From WSXY01 sp038325105 (GTDB lineage: Bacteria; Actinomycetota; Coriobacteriia; Anaerosomatales; Anaerosomataceae): a stretch of 64,000 nt of DNA. Where the stretch lies: positions 12,907 through 76,906 of the forward strand of contig JBBQIR010000001.1 in assembly GCA_038325105.1 (NCBI GenBank). Direction: 5' to 3'. The notes beneath the pieces were generated by a model. It was not told the DNA's origin and searched no databases. It saw nothing but the letters and a program-made list of their open reading frames with translations. Positions 25,649 to 35,236 of this stretch are shown in pieces (positions within the stretch are counted from its first letter, which is position 1; every line of letters starts with the position of its first letter). The translations under genes were made by a program, and so were the position numbers.

Positions 25649-26506
25649 ATGCGCATCGCTAAGCCAGAACCCAAACGGAGCAACCCCGCGCTGCTCGTCG
25701 CCCTCATCATCGTCTCACTGGTGCTGATCACCGCGTACTTCCGCGAGAGCGATTCCGGGCTGCTCCATCGCACGCGGAAGGTCGCGCTCGCAATAACCGC
25801 TCCACTTTCGGGAGCCGGCGAAGCGGTCGCGGGCCCCTTTGAGGGCATTGGCGACTGGATCGCCAGCTTCGGCGTTTCGCGGAGCAGTATCGCCAAGCTG
25901 CAGTCGCAGAACGCGGAGCTTCGGGGCCGTCTGGCGGACCTTGAAGAAGCTCGCCAGGAGAACGAACGGTTGCGCGCGCTTGTCGAGTTTGCCGAGGAGC
26001 GAAAACTCACCAAGATCGGGGCTCGCGTTATCGGTCGCCCGACGAGTTCCTGGGAGGGTGTGATCGTCATCGACAGGGGCTCGGCTGATGGCATCGTCCA
26101 GGGTATGTCTGTCCTGGCGCCACAGGGCCTCGTCGGTCAGATCGAGGAAGTCTCCAAGAACTCATCGCGAGTGCGTCTCATCACCGATCAGGAGAGTGGC
26201 GTGGCCGCGATGATACAGAGCACGCGTGCTGTCGGCGTGGTACGAGGCTCGATCGATCGCACGCTACGTATGGACTTCGTTGACAAGGCCAAACTACCGA
26301 AAGTCGGTGACGTCGTCATCACTTCAGGACTTGGCGGAATCTATCCTAAGGGGCTCGTGGTGGGCGATGTCATCGCTGTGGATGCACGGCGCGCGGATCT
26401 CTACCCGAGGATATCGCTCACGTCGCGCGTTCCCGTTGGTGAACTCGAAGAGGTCATCGTGCTGCTGGGCACCGTAGTCACCGATGGCACGGGGGTGATC
26501 GAGTGA
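25649..26506 (+). CDS. mreC: Rod shape-determining protein MreC
   Basis: Bitopic membrane protein, 285 aa, linking MreB to the wall synthases. Membrane helix about 13-30, coiled coil about 80-115 (AKLQSQNAELRGRLADLEEAR and on), then the paired beta-barrel domains with GRPTSSWEGVIVIDRGSADGI and VGDVVITSGLGGIYPKGLVVG signatures. It starts 12 bases after mreB and overlaps mreD by 4. Confidence 0.96.
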   Translation: MRIAKPEPKRSNPALLVALIIVSLVLITAYFRESDSGLLHRTRKVALAITAPLSGAGEAVAGPFEGIGDWIASFGVSRSSIAKLQSQNAELRGRLADLEEARQENERLRALVEFAEERKLTKIGARVIGRPTSSWEGVIVIDRGSADGIVQGMSVLAPQGLVGQIEEVSKNSSRVRLITDQESGVAAMIQSTRAVGVVRGSIDRTLRMDFVDKAKLPKVGDVVITSGLGGIYPKGLVVGDVIAVDARRADLYPRISLTSRVPVGELEEVIVLLGTVVTDGTGVIE

Positions 26507-27015
26507 ACCGCGCATGGACGACAGCCGGCGCAATAGCGATCGCTGTGCTGCTCCAGGTCACTATCGCGCCTCACATAGCGCTTCTCGGCGTCGTGCCGAG
26601 TTTCCCTTTGCTGGTTGTCATCACGCTGGCGTTTGTAGACGGGTCGGCACCAGGGGCCGTTGCGGGATTCGCCTGCGGGCTCATGCTCGACCTTCTTGGC
26701 AGCGGTCCTGTCGGTGCTTGGGCGCTCGTGTTGACGATCGTCGGCTATATGACCGGCATGCTCGAGGCCAACGTGTTCGCCGAGGGGTGGCTGCTACCGG
26801 TTACCGTTGCGCTGCTCGCGGGCCTGGTCGCGGAGTTCTCGTACTTGATCGTCATGCTCGTGCTCGGTCTCGACATCGCGTTCTGGACCACTTTGTGGCA
26901 GGTGGTTTTGCCGGGCGGTGTCTACAACAGCGTGCTCGCTCTGCTGCTCTATCCGTGGTTGGCTCGCTTCTTGCGAACCGACAGGACTGTCAGGTCGTTC
27001 CGCCGCCTCGCGTAG
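26503..27015 (+). CDS. mreD: Rod shape-determining protein MreD
   Basis: Small integral membrane protein of 170 aa with five or so helices, part of the elongasome. GFACGLMLDLLGSGPVGAWAL is the recognisable MreD segment. The start is GTG 26503, overlapping the mreC stop. Forty-eight bases separate it from mrdA. Confidence 0.93.
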   Translation: MNRAWTTAGAIAIAVLLQVTIAPHIALLGVVPSFPLLVVITLAFVDGSAPGAVAGFACGLMLDLLGSGPVGAWALVLTIVGYMTGMLEANVFAEGWLLPVTVALLAGLVAEFSYLIVMLVLGLDIAFWTTLWQVVLPGGVYNSVLALLLYPWLARFLRTDRTVRSFRRLA

Positions 27016-27063
27016 GCTGAGTGGATTCGCGCGTCGATATCGCACTCCGGGAGCCCTTCACGC

Positions 27064-28986
27064 ATGAACACCTTCCAGCAGCAACTGAAGTCACGATTCG
27101 CGGTACTCGGGGTCATCGTGCTCCTTGTCCTCGGGTCGCTTCTCGTGCGTCTCTGGTCGATGCAGGTGCTCTCGGGCGAGTCGTACGCGCTTCAGTCTGA
27201 GAACAACCGCATCAGGGAGATCTCGCTTGAGGCGCCGCGTGGCCGGATTCTCGATCGGAAAGGCAAGCCCCTCGTTACGAACCGTGCGACGCTGGCCGTC
27301 TCGGTCGATCCCGCGAACGATCAGGTCAGAAAACTCATTATCCATGCGCAGAGCGAAGCCAAGTCCGACGACCCGACGCGTGCAGAGATCGAGAGCGTGT
27401 TCGGAGGCCTCGCCGACCAGCTGGGCATGACACCTCAGGAAGTATTCGTGAAGGTGGCGGACTCTCAGGTGGAGGCACTTCGTCCCCGCGTGGTCGCTAT
27501 CGACGTTCCGCTGGAGATCGTCTCGATTCTCTCCGAGCGGCAGCAGGAATTCCCCGGTGTGCGTATCGATGAGATTGCCGTGCGCGAGTACCCGAACGGG
27601 AGCCTCGCAGCGCACGTCATCGGCTATACCGGGGAGATCTCGGAGAGTCAGTTTGCAGCCTCGGGTGAAGCATCGGGGTACGAGCTCGGTGACATCGTCG
27701 GCAAGACCGGCGCCGAGGCGCAGTTCGAGAACGTCTTGCAAGGTGACAAAGGCCGACGGCTCATCGAGGTCAACGCCCAGGGTAAACCGCAGCGCGTCCT
27801 TGACGAACAGCCCGCCGTCGCCGGCAGAGACATCCGGCTCACGATCGACATCGACGTCCAGAAGGTCGCCGAGGCGGCGCTTGTCGAGGCACTCAATGAG
27901 GCCCACCGGCAGAACTTCCCGAAGGCCAAGGCCGGCGCGGCCGTCGTCATCGACGTGAAGACGGGCGAAGTACTCGCGATGGCGAGCGTGCCCACCTACA
28001 ATCCCACGGTCTTCCTTGGCGGGGTTAGCACCGATGTCTGGAAGAAGCTCAACGAGAAGACGAGCGAGTACCCCCTCAACAACCGGGCGATCATGGCGGC
28101 ATACCCACCCGCATCGACCTTCAAGGCGGTCACCGGGCTCGCCGGTCTGCAGTACAAGGTCACGTACAGCGGCAAGACGTACACCTGCAACGGCAAGTGG
28201 ACCGACATGGGCTCGCAGTGGCCAAAATGGTGCTGGGACCATAGCGGACATGGAACGATCTCATTTGACCGTGGCATCGAAGACTCGTGCGACGTCGTCT
28301 TCTACAACATCGGCTACGAGTTCTACAAACGGAAAGCTGAGGAGCTTCAGGCGTTCTCCCGGTCTTTCGGTCTGGGGTCCGACACTAAGATCGACCTTCC
28401 CGGTGAGGTGAGCGGCAGGGTACCGGACGCCAAATGGAAGAAGGCCTTCAACGAGAACTACCCCGAGTACCAGCTGTGGCTGCCGGGCGATACCGTCAAC
28501 ATGGCGATCGGTCAAGGCGACATGCTCGTGACCCCCCTGCAGATGACCACCATCTACGCGGGTATCGCCAACGGTGGCGTCGTCATGCAGCCCCATATCC
28601 TCAAAGATGTCCTCGCGTCCGACGGCAAGGTCGCCAAATCGTTCGAGCCAGTAGTTCTCGCGGATACGGGCATCTCGGATGCGAACCTGGACATCATGCG
28701 TCGTGCGCTCGTGCGGGTGACGACGCAGGGCACCGGTGCGAGCGCGTTCCGGGGGTTCGATGCGAGTGTCGCAGGCAAGACGGGTACCGCCGAGGTCAAG
28801 GGCAAAGACGACTACGCGTGGTTTGCCGCCTTCGCACCGGCAACGAACGCGAAGTACGCGGTCGCGGTTGTCATCGAGCAGGGCGGTCACGGCGGTTCGG
28901 TCGCCGCACCGGTCGGACGCAACATACTGGCTAAGCTCCTCGGTCTCCCGGTCGAAACCGTTCACGCTACGGACCTTTCACGATGA
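27064..28986 (+). CDS. mrdA: Penicillin-binding protein 2 (elongation transpeptidase)
   Basis: Class B PBP of 640 aa that crosslinks peptidoglycan with RodA. There is a membrane anchor at about 12-35, then a dimerisation domain (APRGRILDRKGKPL, EYPNGSLAAHVIGY) and a transpeptidase domain. The active Ser is S351 in PASTFK, the second motif is SCD at 408-410, and KTG is at 572-574. An inserted stretch before the SCD motif has two cysteines (C376, C391 region), which is less common. The 3' end overlaps rodA by 4 bases. Confidence 0.95.
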   Translation: MNTFQQQLKSRFAVLGVIVLLVLGSLLVRLWSMQVLSGESYALQSENNRIREISLEAPRGRILDRKGKPLVTNRATLAVSVDPANDQVRKLIIHAQSEAKSDDPTRAEIESVFGGLADQLGMTPQEVFVKVADSQVEALRPRVVAIDVPLEIVSILSERQQEFPGVRIDEIAVREYPNGSLAAHVIGYTGEISESQFAASGEASGYELGDIVGKTGAEAQFENVLQGDKGRRLIEVNAQGKPQRVLDEQPAVAGRDIRLTIDIDVQKVAEAALVEALNEAHRQNFPKAKAGAAVVIDVKTGEVLAMASVPTYNPTVFLGGVSTDVWKKLNEKTSEYPLNNRAIMAAYPPASTFKAVTGLAGLQYKVTYSGKTYTCNGKWTDMGSQWPKWCWDHSGHGTISFDRGIEDSCDVVFYNIGYEFYKRKAEELQAFSRSFGLGSDTKIDLPGEVSGRVPDAKWKKAFNENYPEYQLWLPGDTVNMAIGQGDMLVTPLQMTTIYAGIANGGVVMQPHILKDVLASDGKVAKSFEPVVLADTGISDANLDIMRRALVRVTTQGTGASAFRGFDASVAGKTGTAEVKGKDDYAWFAAFAPATNAKYAVAVVIEQGGHGGSVAAPVGRNILAKLLGLPVETVHATDLSR

Positions 28987-30107
28987 GGCGCGTCGAGAGA
29001 ACTCGCTGGAAAGCGGTGCGCGACTTCGCGAACGCGCCGCTGTTCCTCGCCACTATCGCTCTCATAATCTACGGGTCGATCGTGGTCTCGTCAGCGACTT
29101 CGGGAATGGATGGCGGTCCGGGCCTCTTCAAGCGTCATCTCCTGGGAATCGCCGTCGGCCTCGTACCGATGATCATCGCGTGGGCAATCGACTACAAGCT
29201 GCTCAAGCACTGGACCGGACCGCTTATGGTTGCCCTGGGACTCCTGCTCATCAGCCCGAGGATTCCCGGACTGGGCGATAGTGCGGGCGGTGCCACGTCA
29301 TGGCTGCAGATCGGCGACATGCGCCTATTCCAGCCGTCCGAGCCCGCAAAACTCGTTCTCATCGTGGCGATAGCTGCGCTGATCGCGGAGTTCGAGGGTA
29401 AGATCGACCGTCCGAAAGATGTGGGACGCATTCTCGGTTACCTCGGCGTCGCTATGGTGCTCATCCTGATGCAGCCCGACCTCGGGACGGGGCTCATTTT
29501 TGTCGCGATCACCATGACGATGCTGCTCGTCGGCGGCATGAAGAGTCGCTATTTTGCGATCCTGGCGGTCGTCGGAGCAGTCCTCATCGGAGCGGTCCTG
29601 GGATTTCACGTGCTGGCGGACTATCAGGAGGATCGTCTGCTTGTTTTCGTAGATCCGGCGCGTGACCCCCGGGGCGCTGGCTACAACCTTGCGCAGGCGA
29701 AGATCGCTATCGGCTCCGGGGGAGTCTCAGGGCAGGGCCTTGGGTCGGGAACGCAGGGTAACCTTCACTTCCTGCCTGAGCGGCATACCGACTTCATCTT
29801 CGCCGTGCTAGGGGAGGAGCTCGGATTCACGGGCGCACTCCTGCTCCTGGGTATGTACCTTGCGTTGCTTGTGACTGCACTTGCGATCGCCGCATCATCG
29901 AGGGACCTCTACGGTGCGTTGATCGTAGCCGGAGTCATTGGCATGTGGACTTTCCAGATACTGGAGAACATCGGTATGTCGCTGGGTATGATGCCTATCA
30001 CAGGGATTCCGCTGCCGTTCCTGAGCTTCGGGAGCTCGGCGATGGTGACGAACCTTGGTGCCGTGGGGCTCCTTCTCTCGGTATGGTCCCGACGGTACGG
30101 CACCTGA
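28983..30107 (+). CDS. rodA: SEDS-family glycosyltransferase RodA
   Basis: Peptidoglycan polymerase with ten membrane helices, 374 aa. SEDS signatures: FQPSEPAKL, LLMQPDLGTG-like ILMQPDLGTGLIF, GGVSGQGLGSGTQ, LPERHTDFIFAVLGEELGF and PLPFLSFGSSAM. It works with the PBP2 encoded just upstream, with which it is translationally coupled. FtsW is the close relative; the mre-linked location supports RodA. Confidence 0.96.
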   Translation: MRRVERTRWKAVRDFANAPLFLATIALIIYGSIVVSSATSGMDGGPGLFKRHLLGIAVGLVPMIIAWAIDYKLLKHWTGPLMVALGLLLISPRIPGLGDSAGGATSWLQIGDMRLFQPSEPAKLVLIVAIAALIAEFEGKIDRPKDVGRILGYLGVAMVLILMQPDLGTGLIFVAITMTMLLVGGMKSRYFAILAVVGAVLIGAVLGFHVLADYQEDRLLVFVDPARDPRGAGYNLAQAKIAIGSGGVSGQGLGSGTQGNLHFLPERHTDFIFAVLGEELGFTGALLLLGMYLALLVTALAIAASSRDLYGALIVAGVIGMWTFQILENIGMSLGMMPITGIPLPFLSFGSSAMVTNLGAVGLLLSVWSRRYGT

Positions 30108-30134
30108 TGTTCCCGATGAGGGAGGATGACTGAC

Positions 30135-31142
30135 ATGGCGCTTCCATTCGACGTTCGGGACCTGGTGAGCACAGGGTCCAAGTTTCTCAAGGATCGCGAC
30201 CAGCCGGTGAGTCTGGCGGTCGTGATTGAATCTGATGCGCCCGATTTTCTCGTCGACGCGCTTCGTAGCCGCATACGCCCGAACACTGCGAGCGCGGTGC
30301 TGCAAGTCGCGGTAGCCGGCGACGCTCCGGCCTCGATGAGTACTGTCGGCGTCGACGCAGTCGTCGCTGTTGCAGGTTCCGGCGGTCCCGAGCTCCGCTC
30401 GGCGCTCGTCGCGTTCAGGCAGTCGCGCATTCCGATTGTCGTGGTTGGTTTCGGTGGAGAGTCGAGCAAGGCGGCGCTCGCGGACGGGCTGCCCCAGCCG
30501 ACGGCCGACTTGCTGGTGGGCGAAAACATCGCCGATGTCGTCGATGACCGGCTCGCAGGATGGCTAGCCGACGAGATCTCTTCCAAGCGTCTCGCGCTTG
30601 CGCACAACTTCCCGTTCATGCGGCGTGCCGTTGCCGAGGAAGCCGTGCGGGCGACGGCATGGCAGAACGGACTCGTTGGTGCGGTAGCGATCATTCCCGG
30701 CGCCGACATGCCGATCATGACAGCCAACCAGGCCAAGATGCTCATGCAGATCGCGGCCGCGTTCGGTGAGCGGCTTGGACCTGAGCGCATCAAGGAACTC
30801 GCTGCCATCGTGGGCGGCGCGTTCGTGATGCGAACCGTCGCACGTCAGGCGCTCAGCTTTGTTCCGGTGCTTGGCTGGGCGGTCAAGGGTGGCATCGGTT
30901 ACGGCGGAACGATTGCCATGGGCATGGCAGCCATAGCGTACTTCGAGCAGGGCGCGGATCTCACGGAGGTTGCGCGCAAGCTCAAGGCAACGGCTGGAGA
31001 CGCCGTTGGGAAGTTGCCGCGCCGCCGCGGTCTGAAGCCCGGCACCGCTGTACTCTCCGCTCCGGCACCCGATGTCCTTGAGCCCACTCTGCCGGGTCTT
31101 GCTCCAGGCGACGCACCCGGAGTCGGTACTGCCGGTGACTGA
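30135..31142 (+). CDS. DUF697 (YcjF-like) domain protein
   Basis: 335-aa protein. Residues 1-150 show a nucleotide-binding-like alternation of strands and helices with no P-loop motif. Residues about 190-280 are DUF697: ANQAKMLMQIAAAFGER, RIKELAAIVGGAFVMRTVARQ and a glycine-rich hydrophobic hairpin (VLGWAVKGGIGYGGTIAMGMAA). DUF697 proteins associate with membranes and some are fused to GTPases. The tail is Pro/Ala-rich. ATG 30135 has GGGAGG 9 bases upstream; ATG 30126 is too close. Position between rodA and the radical SAM gene suggests an envelope or cell-cycle job. Function unknown. Confidence 0.75.
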   Translation: MALPFDVRDLVSTGSKFLKDRDQPVSLAVVIESDAPDFLVDALRSRIRPNTASAVLQVAVAGDAPASMSTVGVDAVVAVAGSGGPELRSALVAFRQSRIPIVVVGFGGESSKAALADGLPQPTADLLVGENIADVVDDRLAGWLADEISSKRLALAHNFPFMRRAVAEEAVRATAWQNGLVGAVAIIPGADMPIMTANQAKMLMQIAAAFGERLGPERIKELAAIVGGAFVMRTVARQALSFVPVLGWAVKGGIGYGGTIAMGMAAIAYFEQGADLTEVARKLKATAGDAVGKLPRRRGLKPGTAVLSAPAPDVLEPTLPGLAPGDAPGVGTAGD

Positions 31143-32976
31143 TCTGTGGACGCGCATCGCACCACTCCTGGAGAACGTGGAGCGGCCAGGGCGGTATGTG
31201 GATCACGAGTGGGGCGCGATTGTTCGGCGTGACGCCGGGTATCGCGTCGCTCTCGTCTATCCGGACCTCTACGAGATCGGCATGGCGAACCAGGCGCTTC
31301 AGATACTCTACGGACGCCTGCTGACGCTACCCGACGTCGCGGCAGAGCGTGTCTTCCTTCCGTGGAAGGACATGACCGAGGCACTCCGCGCTGCAGGACT
31401 GCCTCTGTTCACGCTCGAGACGTGCACGCCGGTCGCCGAGTGTGATCTTGTCGGCATCACACTCGCGTACGAACTCACGTACTCCAACATTCTCGAGACA
31501 CTCGATCTGGCGGGTATCCCGCTCAGGGCGGTCGACCGCTCTGAGGCCGACTCGCTTGTCATCGGTGGCGGACCGTGCGCGTTCAACCCCGAACCGATGG
31601 CACCGTTCTTCGACGCGGTACTCGTGGGCGATGGCGAAGAAGCCGTCCTCGAGATCGTCGCAGTTCACCGCGCGGCCAAAGCCCGGGGAGCAAGCCGAGA
31701 GGAGACCCTCTCGGCGCTGGCAGCTCTACCGGGCGTCTACGTGCCGACGCTCTATCACAACGACGGCAACAAGATGGTCGCTACCGGGGGAGCGCCGGCG
31801 CAGGTGCGCAAGCGCGTGCTCGGCGACCTCGGCACGTTCGAGTCACCCGTGTGCCCTGTGGTCCCGTTCATGGATGTCGTCCATGACCGCGTGGCGATCG
31901 AGGTCCTGCGGGGCTGCGCGCGCGGATGCCGCTTCTGTCAGGCAGGGATGGTCTACCGGCCGGTACGGGAACGCACGCCGGATGCCATCGTTCGCGACAC
32001 GACCGCGGCACTCGCCTGTACCGGCTACGAGGAGGTCTCGCTAACCTCGTTGTCGACTGCTGACCATTCCTGCCTCGAAGAGGTCCTCAGGCGCCTTACA
32101 CGGCGTCTGGAGGGTACCGGGGTCGGCGTATCGCTGCCGTCACTGCGCGTCGACGCGTTCAGCGTCGGCATCGCACGTTTGCTTGGCGGCGGCAAGAAAA
32201 CCGGTCTCACCTTCGCACCGGAGGCCGGCACGCAGCGTCTGCGCGACGTCATCAACAAGAACGTGACCGAGGAAGACCTCATCGAGACCGTCACGAAGGC
32301 CTTCGACGCCGGCTGGCGGCGGGTGAAGCTCTACTTCATGATCGGCCTTCCGACCGAGACGGACGAGGACATCACGGGAATCGGCGAGCTCGTCGGCCGG
32401 GTGCTGACGGCAGCGCGTGCGGTGACGCCTCCGGCCGAGCGTGGCGGCATGAAGGTAGCCGTCTCGGTCTCGACGTTCGTGCCCAAGGCACACACGCCGT
32501 TTCAGTGGGAGGCCCAGATTCGGCTTGAAGAAGTACGCCGCCGCCAGACGGTCTTGCGCGCGGCTATGCCCCGAAAGGGCGTTGACCTCTCGTATCACGA
32601 CCCGAACGTCTCGTTCCTCGAGGGCGTCCTCGCGCGCGGTGGGCGAGAAGTGGCTGACGTGATCGAGGCCGCGTGGCGCGCCGGTGCGCGGTTCGATGCG
32701 TGGACCGAGGAGTTCGATCACAAGAAGTGGGACGCCGCACTTGCCGAGACGGGCGTGGACGGCACCACCATTGCGAACCGGGAGCGAGCACTCGACGAGA
32801 CACTCCCGTGGCAGCACATCTCGGCGGGTGTCACGGGCGCCTACCTGAAGATCGAGCGAGAACGGGCGCGATCCGCAACACCCACGCCAGATTGCACGTT
32901 CGACGGCTGCACCGGATGTGGCGTGTGCGGCGCACCGGGTGTCGCGAACGTTTTGGCGGGAGTGCGTCATGGCTGA
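31135..32976 (+). CDS. B12-binding-type radical SAM protein (TIGR03960 family)
   Basis: 613-aa radical SAM enzyme of unknown reaction. The N-terminal third resembles the cobalamin-binding-like domain of this group (VYPDLYEIGMANQAL, GGGPCAFNPEP). The cluster motif is C261, C265, C268 in CARGCRFC. C-terminal cysteines (CTFDGCTGCGVC) may bind an extra cluster. Start GTG 31135 overlaps the DUF697 gene by 8 bases. The next gene is its conserved partner (DUF2344), and an RNase E/G gene follows, as in many Gram-positives. The conserved neighbourhood hints at RNA modification, but that is unproven. Confidence 0.88.
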   Translation: MTDLWTRIAPLLENVERPGRYVDHEWGAIVRRDAGYRVALVYPDLYEIGMANQALQILYGRLLTLPDVAAERVFLPWKDMTEALRAAGLPLFTLETCTPVAECDLVGITLAYELTYSNILETLDLAGIPLRAVDRSEADSLVIGGGPCAFNPEPMAPFFDAVLVGDGEEAVLEIVAVHRAAKARGASREETLSALAALPGVYVPTLYHNDGNKMVATGGAPAQVRKRVLGDLGTFESPVCPVVPFMDVVHDRVAIEVLRGCARGCRFCQAGMVYRPVRERTPDAIVRDTTAALACTGYEEVSLTSLSTADHSCLEEVLRRLTRRLEGTGVGVSLPSLRVDAFSVGIARLLGGGKKTGLTFAPEAGTQRLRDVINKNVTEEDLIETVTKAFDAGWRRVKLYFMIGLPTETDEDITGIGELVGRVLTAARAVTPPAERGGMKVAVSVSTFVPKAHTPFQWEAQIRLEEVRRRQTVLRAAMPRKGVDLSYHDPNVSFLEGVLARGGREVADVIEAAWRAGARFDAWTEEFDHKKWDAALAETGVDGTTIANRERALDETLPWQHISAGVTGAYLKIERERARSATPTPDCTFDGCTGCGVCGAPGVANVLAGVRHG

Positions 32977-33658
32977 AACGACGTTTCGTGCACGCGTGCG
33001 CTATGGCAAGACCGGACCACTGAGGCATCTCTCGCATCTCGAAGTCGTGCACGCGTGCGAGCGGTCTGCACGTCGCGCGGGATTGCCGTATGCTGTCACC
33101 AAGGGGTTCAGCCCGCATATGCGCATCGCGTTCGGCCCGGCGCTACCCGTCGGAACAGCCGGACTGGGCGAGTACTACGATGTGTGGCTTCGCTCCTATG
33201 TACCATCGGCAGACGTGCTCGCGAGCCTGGTGGTGGCGACGCCCGAGAATCTCGCTCCCGTCGCCGTGAACTATGCGGGCGAACGAGAAGCATCGCTCAC
33301 TGCCGCGCTCACGATCGCCCGGTATCAAGTCGTCGTTAAGGGAGGAGTCGGACTCACGGAGAGCCTCACGGGCTCTCTTGCGGCAATCGTTGCCGAAGGC
33401 GTGTTTGCTGTCGATCACAAGGGAAAGCAGAAGGTTTTCGAACTCGCATCGACGCTCCCGAAGGAGCCGGAAGTGAGTTCGGTCGAAGGGGCTACCGTCG
33501 TCAATCTGACGACACGAATGGGCGAGCGCGGCTCGCTCCGCCCCGAAACCCTTGTTACGGCGGCGCTGACACGGATCGGTCTCGAAGGTCGGATCGTGTC
33601 CGTTACGCGCGAGGAGCTTCTCATCGAAGAGGAGGGCTCCTGGCGCAGCCCGATGTGA
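32969..33658 (+). CDS. DUF2344 (TIGR03936) protein, partner of the radical SAM enzyme
   Basis: 229-aa protein starting RVRYGKTGPLRHLSHLEVVHA, which is the family signature, followed by GFSPHMRIAFGPALPVG. In other genomes this domain is fused to the C-terminus of the upstream radical SAM protein, so the two should work together. Here they are separate and overlap by 8 bases. No catalytic motif is recognised. Function unknown. Confidence 0.88.
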   Translation: MAETTFRARVRYGKTGPLRHLSHLEVVHACERSARRAGLPYAVTKGFSPHMRIAFGPALPVGTAGLGEYYDVWLRSYVPSADVLASLVVATPENLAPVAVNYAGEREASLTAALTIARYQVVVKGGVGLTESLTGSLAAIVAEGVFAVDHKGKQKVFELASTLPKEPEVSSVEGATVVNLTTRMGERGSLRPETLVTAALTRIGLEGRIVSVTREELLIEEEGSWRSPM

Positions 33659-33674
33659 CAGCGGGGGTGTGGCA

Positions 33675-35162
33675 GTGCCGAGTACCGTCCGCGAGATGCT
33701 CATCTCGCATGACGCACACGAAACGAGAGTCGCGGTCATTGAGAACCGCCGCCTCGTTGAACTCTATATCGAGCGTCCGAAGCGCAGCGTTGTCGGCAAC
33801 GTGTATCTCGGGAAAGTCAGAGATGTGCTGCCGGGTATGCAGGCGGCGTTCGTGGACATCGGACTCGAGAAGAACGCGTTCCTCTACGTCGATGAGATTG
33901 TGGCGCCCGAAGACGTCAAAGATGTTCCGCGTCGCGACATCCAGGCCCTTCTCCGGCCGGGCCAGCAGATCATGGTGCAGGTGCTCAGGGACCCGATGGG
34001 GACCAAGGGCGCCCGCGTGACCACTGAGCTTACGTTTCCCGGACGGTTCCTCGTGCTGATGCCGTTCTCGTCGTTCGTGGGCATCTCCAGGAAGCTTCCC
34101 GAGGAGGAACGGGACCGCCTGCACGAGATCGTCGCTCCGCTTGTGGAGGAAGGCCTCGGCGTGATCGTGCGTACCGCCGCCTCCGGGGCGAGCGAGCGGG
34201 ACCTTGGCAGCGACCTCGAGTTCCTGCAACGGCTCTGGCGGCGCGTCAAGCATCAGGCGCACGAGGGTCTGGCGCCCGAGGTCGTGTACACCGAGATGGA
34301 CCTCGCGCTCCGGATGGTGCGAGACGCGTTCGGCGATGAGTACAAGCGGCTCGTTGTCGACGAGAAGCGCCTCTACGAGAAGGTCGTCGCCTTCCTCAAG
34401 AAGACGTCGCCTGATCTTGTGCGTCGCGTGACGTTGCACAAGGAACGGCAGCCGGTCTTCGACGCGTATGAGTTGCAGCCACAGATCGAGCTGGCGACAC
34501 TGCGGAACGTACCGCTGCCCTCGGGCGGGCATATCACGATCGACAAGACCGAGGCGCTCACGGCGATCGACGTGAACACCGGCTCGTATGTCGGCCGCAA
34601 GAACCTTGAGGATACGATTCTGCGCACGAATCTCGAGGCTGCCGAGGAGGCCGTTCGCCAGCTAAGACTCCGCGATATCGGTGGAATCATCGTGATCGAT
34701 TTCATCGACATGGAGATCGTCAGTCACAGGTCCGAAGTGATGCGGTCTCTTTCGACCGCGCTCGAGCGCGATCGCACTAAGACGCGGACAACTGAGATAT
34801 CGCGGCTGGGCCTCGTGGAGATGACCCGCAAGAATGTGACCGACGGTCTCTACGGCGTTTTGACGGCGCCGTGTCCTACCTGTCACGGCGAAGGTAGGGT
34901 ACTCTCTGATGCGACGCGCCGTATCGCAGCAGAGCGGCGCATCAAGGAGATACTCGTGAGCGGTCGTTCCTCGGCGTATCTGCTGGGTTTGCAGCCGGAG
35001 ACGTACGCGCTTGTGACGGCGCCGGGAAACAACACGATCGCCATCCTGAGGGCCGAGACCGGGAAAAGCGTGGCGCTTGTGGCTGATCCCGATTGTGCGC
35101 CCACAGAAGTGAAGGTCGTTATCGAAGGTAGGGGAAGCGCGGCGGACGCGAAGGTGCAGTAG
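33675..35162 (+). CDS. rng: Ribonuclease E/G family endoribonuclease
   Basis: Single-strand-specific endoribonuclease for rRNA and mRNA processing, 495 aa. S1 domain about 36-120 (GNVYLGKVRDVLPGMQAAFVD). The catalytic Asp pair is D299 in DVNTG and D342 in DFIDME, very near the E. coli RNase E numbering. The zinc-link CPTC is at 400-403. It lacks the long degradosome scaffold of RNase E, so it is RNase G-sized. GTG 33675 follows GGGGG by about 7 bases; GTG 33669 is an alternative. It ends just before the rplU promoter. Confidence 0.94.
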   Translation: MPSTVREMLISHDAHETRVAVIENRRLVELYIERPKRSVVGNVYLGKVRDVLPGMQAAFVDIGLEKNAFLYVDEIVAPEDVKDVPRRDIQALLRPGQQIMVQVLRDPMGTKGARVTTELTFPGRFLVLMPFSSFVGISRKLPEEERDRLHEIVAPLVEEGLGVIVRTAASGASERDLGSDLEFLQRLWRRVKHQAHEGLAPEVVYTEMDLALRMVRDAFGDEYKRLVVDEKRLYEKVVAFLKKTSPDLVRRVTLHKERQPVFDAYELQPQIELATLRNVPLPSGGHITIDKTEALTAIDVNTGSYVGRKNLEDTILRTNLEAAEEAVRQLRLRDIGGIIVIDFIDMEIVSHRSEVMRSLSTALERDRTKTRTTEISRLGLVEMTRKNVTDGLYGVLTAPCPTCHGEGRVLSDATRRIAAERRIKEILVSGRSSAYLLGLQPETYALVTAPGNNTIAILRAETGKSVALVADPDCAPTEVKVVIEGRGSAADAKVQ

Positions 35163-35170
35163 CACCCGCG

Positions 35171-35199
35171 TTGACCCGACCCATACCCTGTGTTAGCAT
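35171..35199 (+). promoter_or_regulatory. Promoter of rplU-rpmA
   Basis: TTGACC (35171-35176), exactly 17 bases, then TAGCAT (35194-35199) preceded by TGT (extended -10). The start codon of rplU is 38 bases after the hexamer, which leaves about 30 bases of leader. Confidence 0.7.
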
Positions 35200-35236
35200 T
35201 TCTCCTCGCGTTTGATTCCGGAGACTGGAGCTATTG

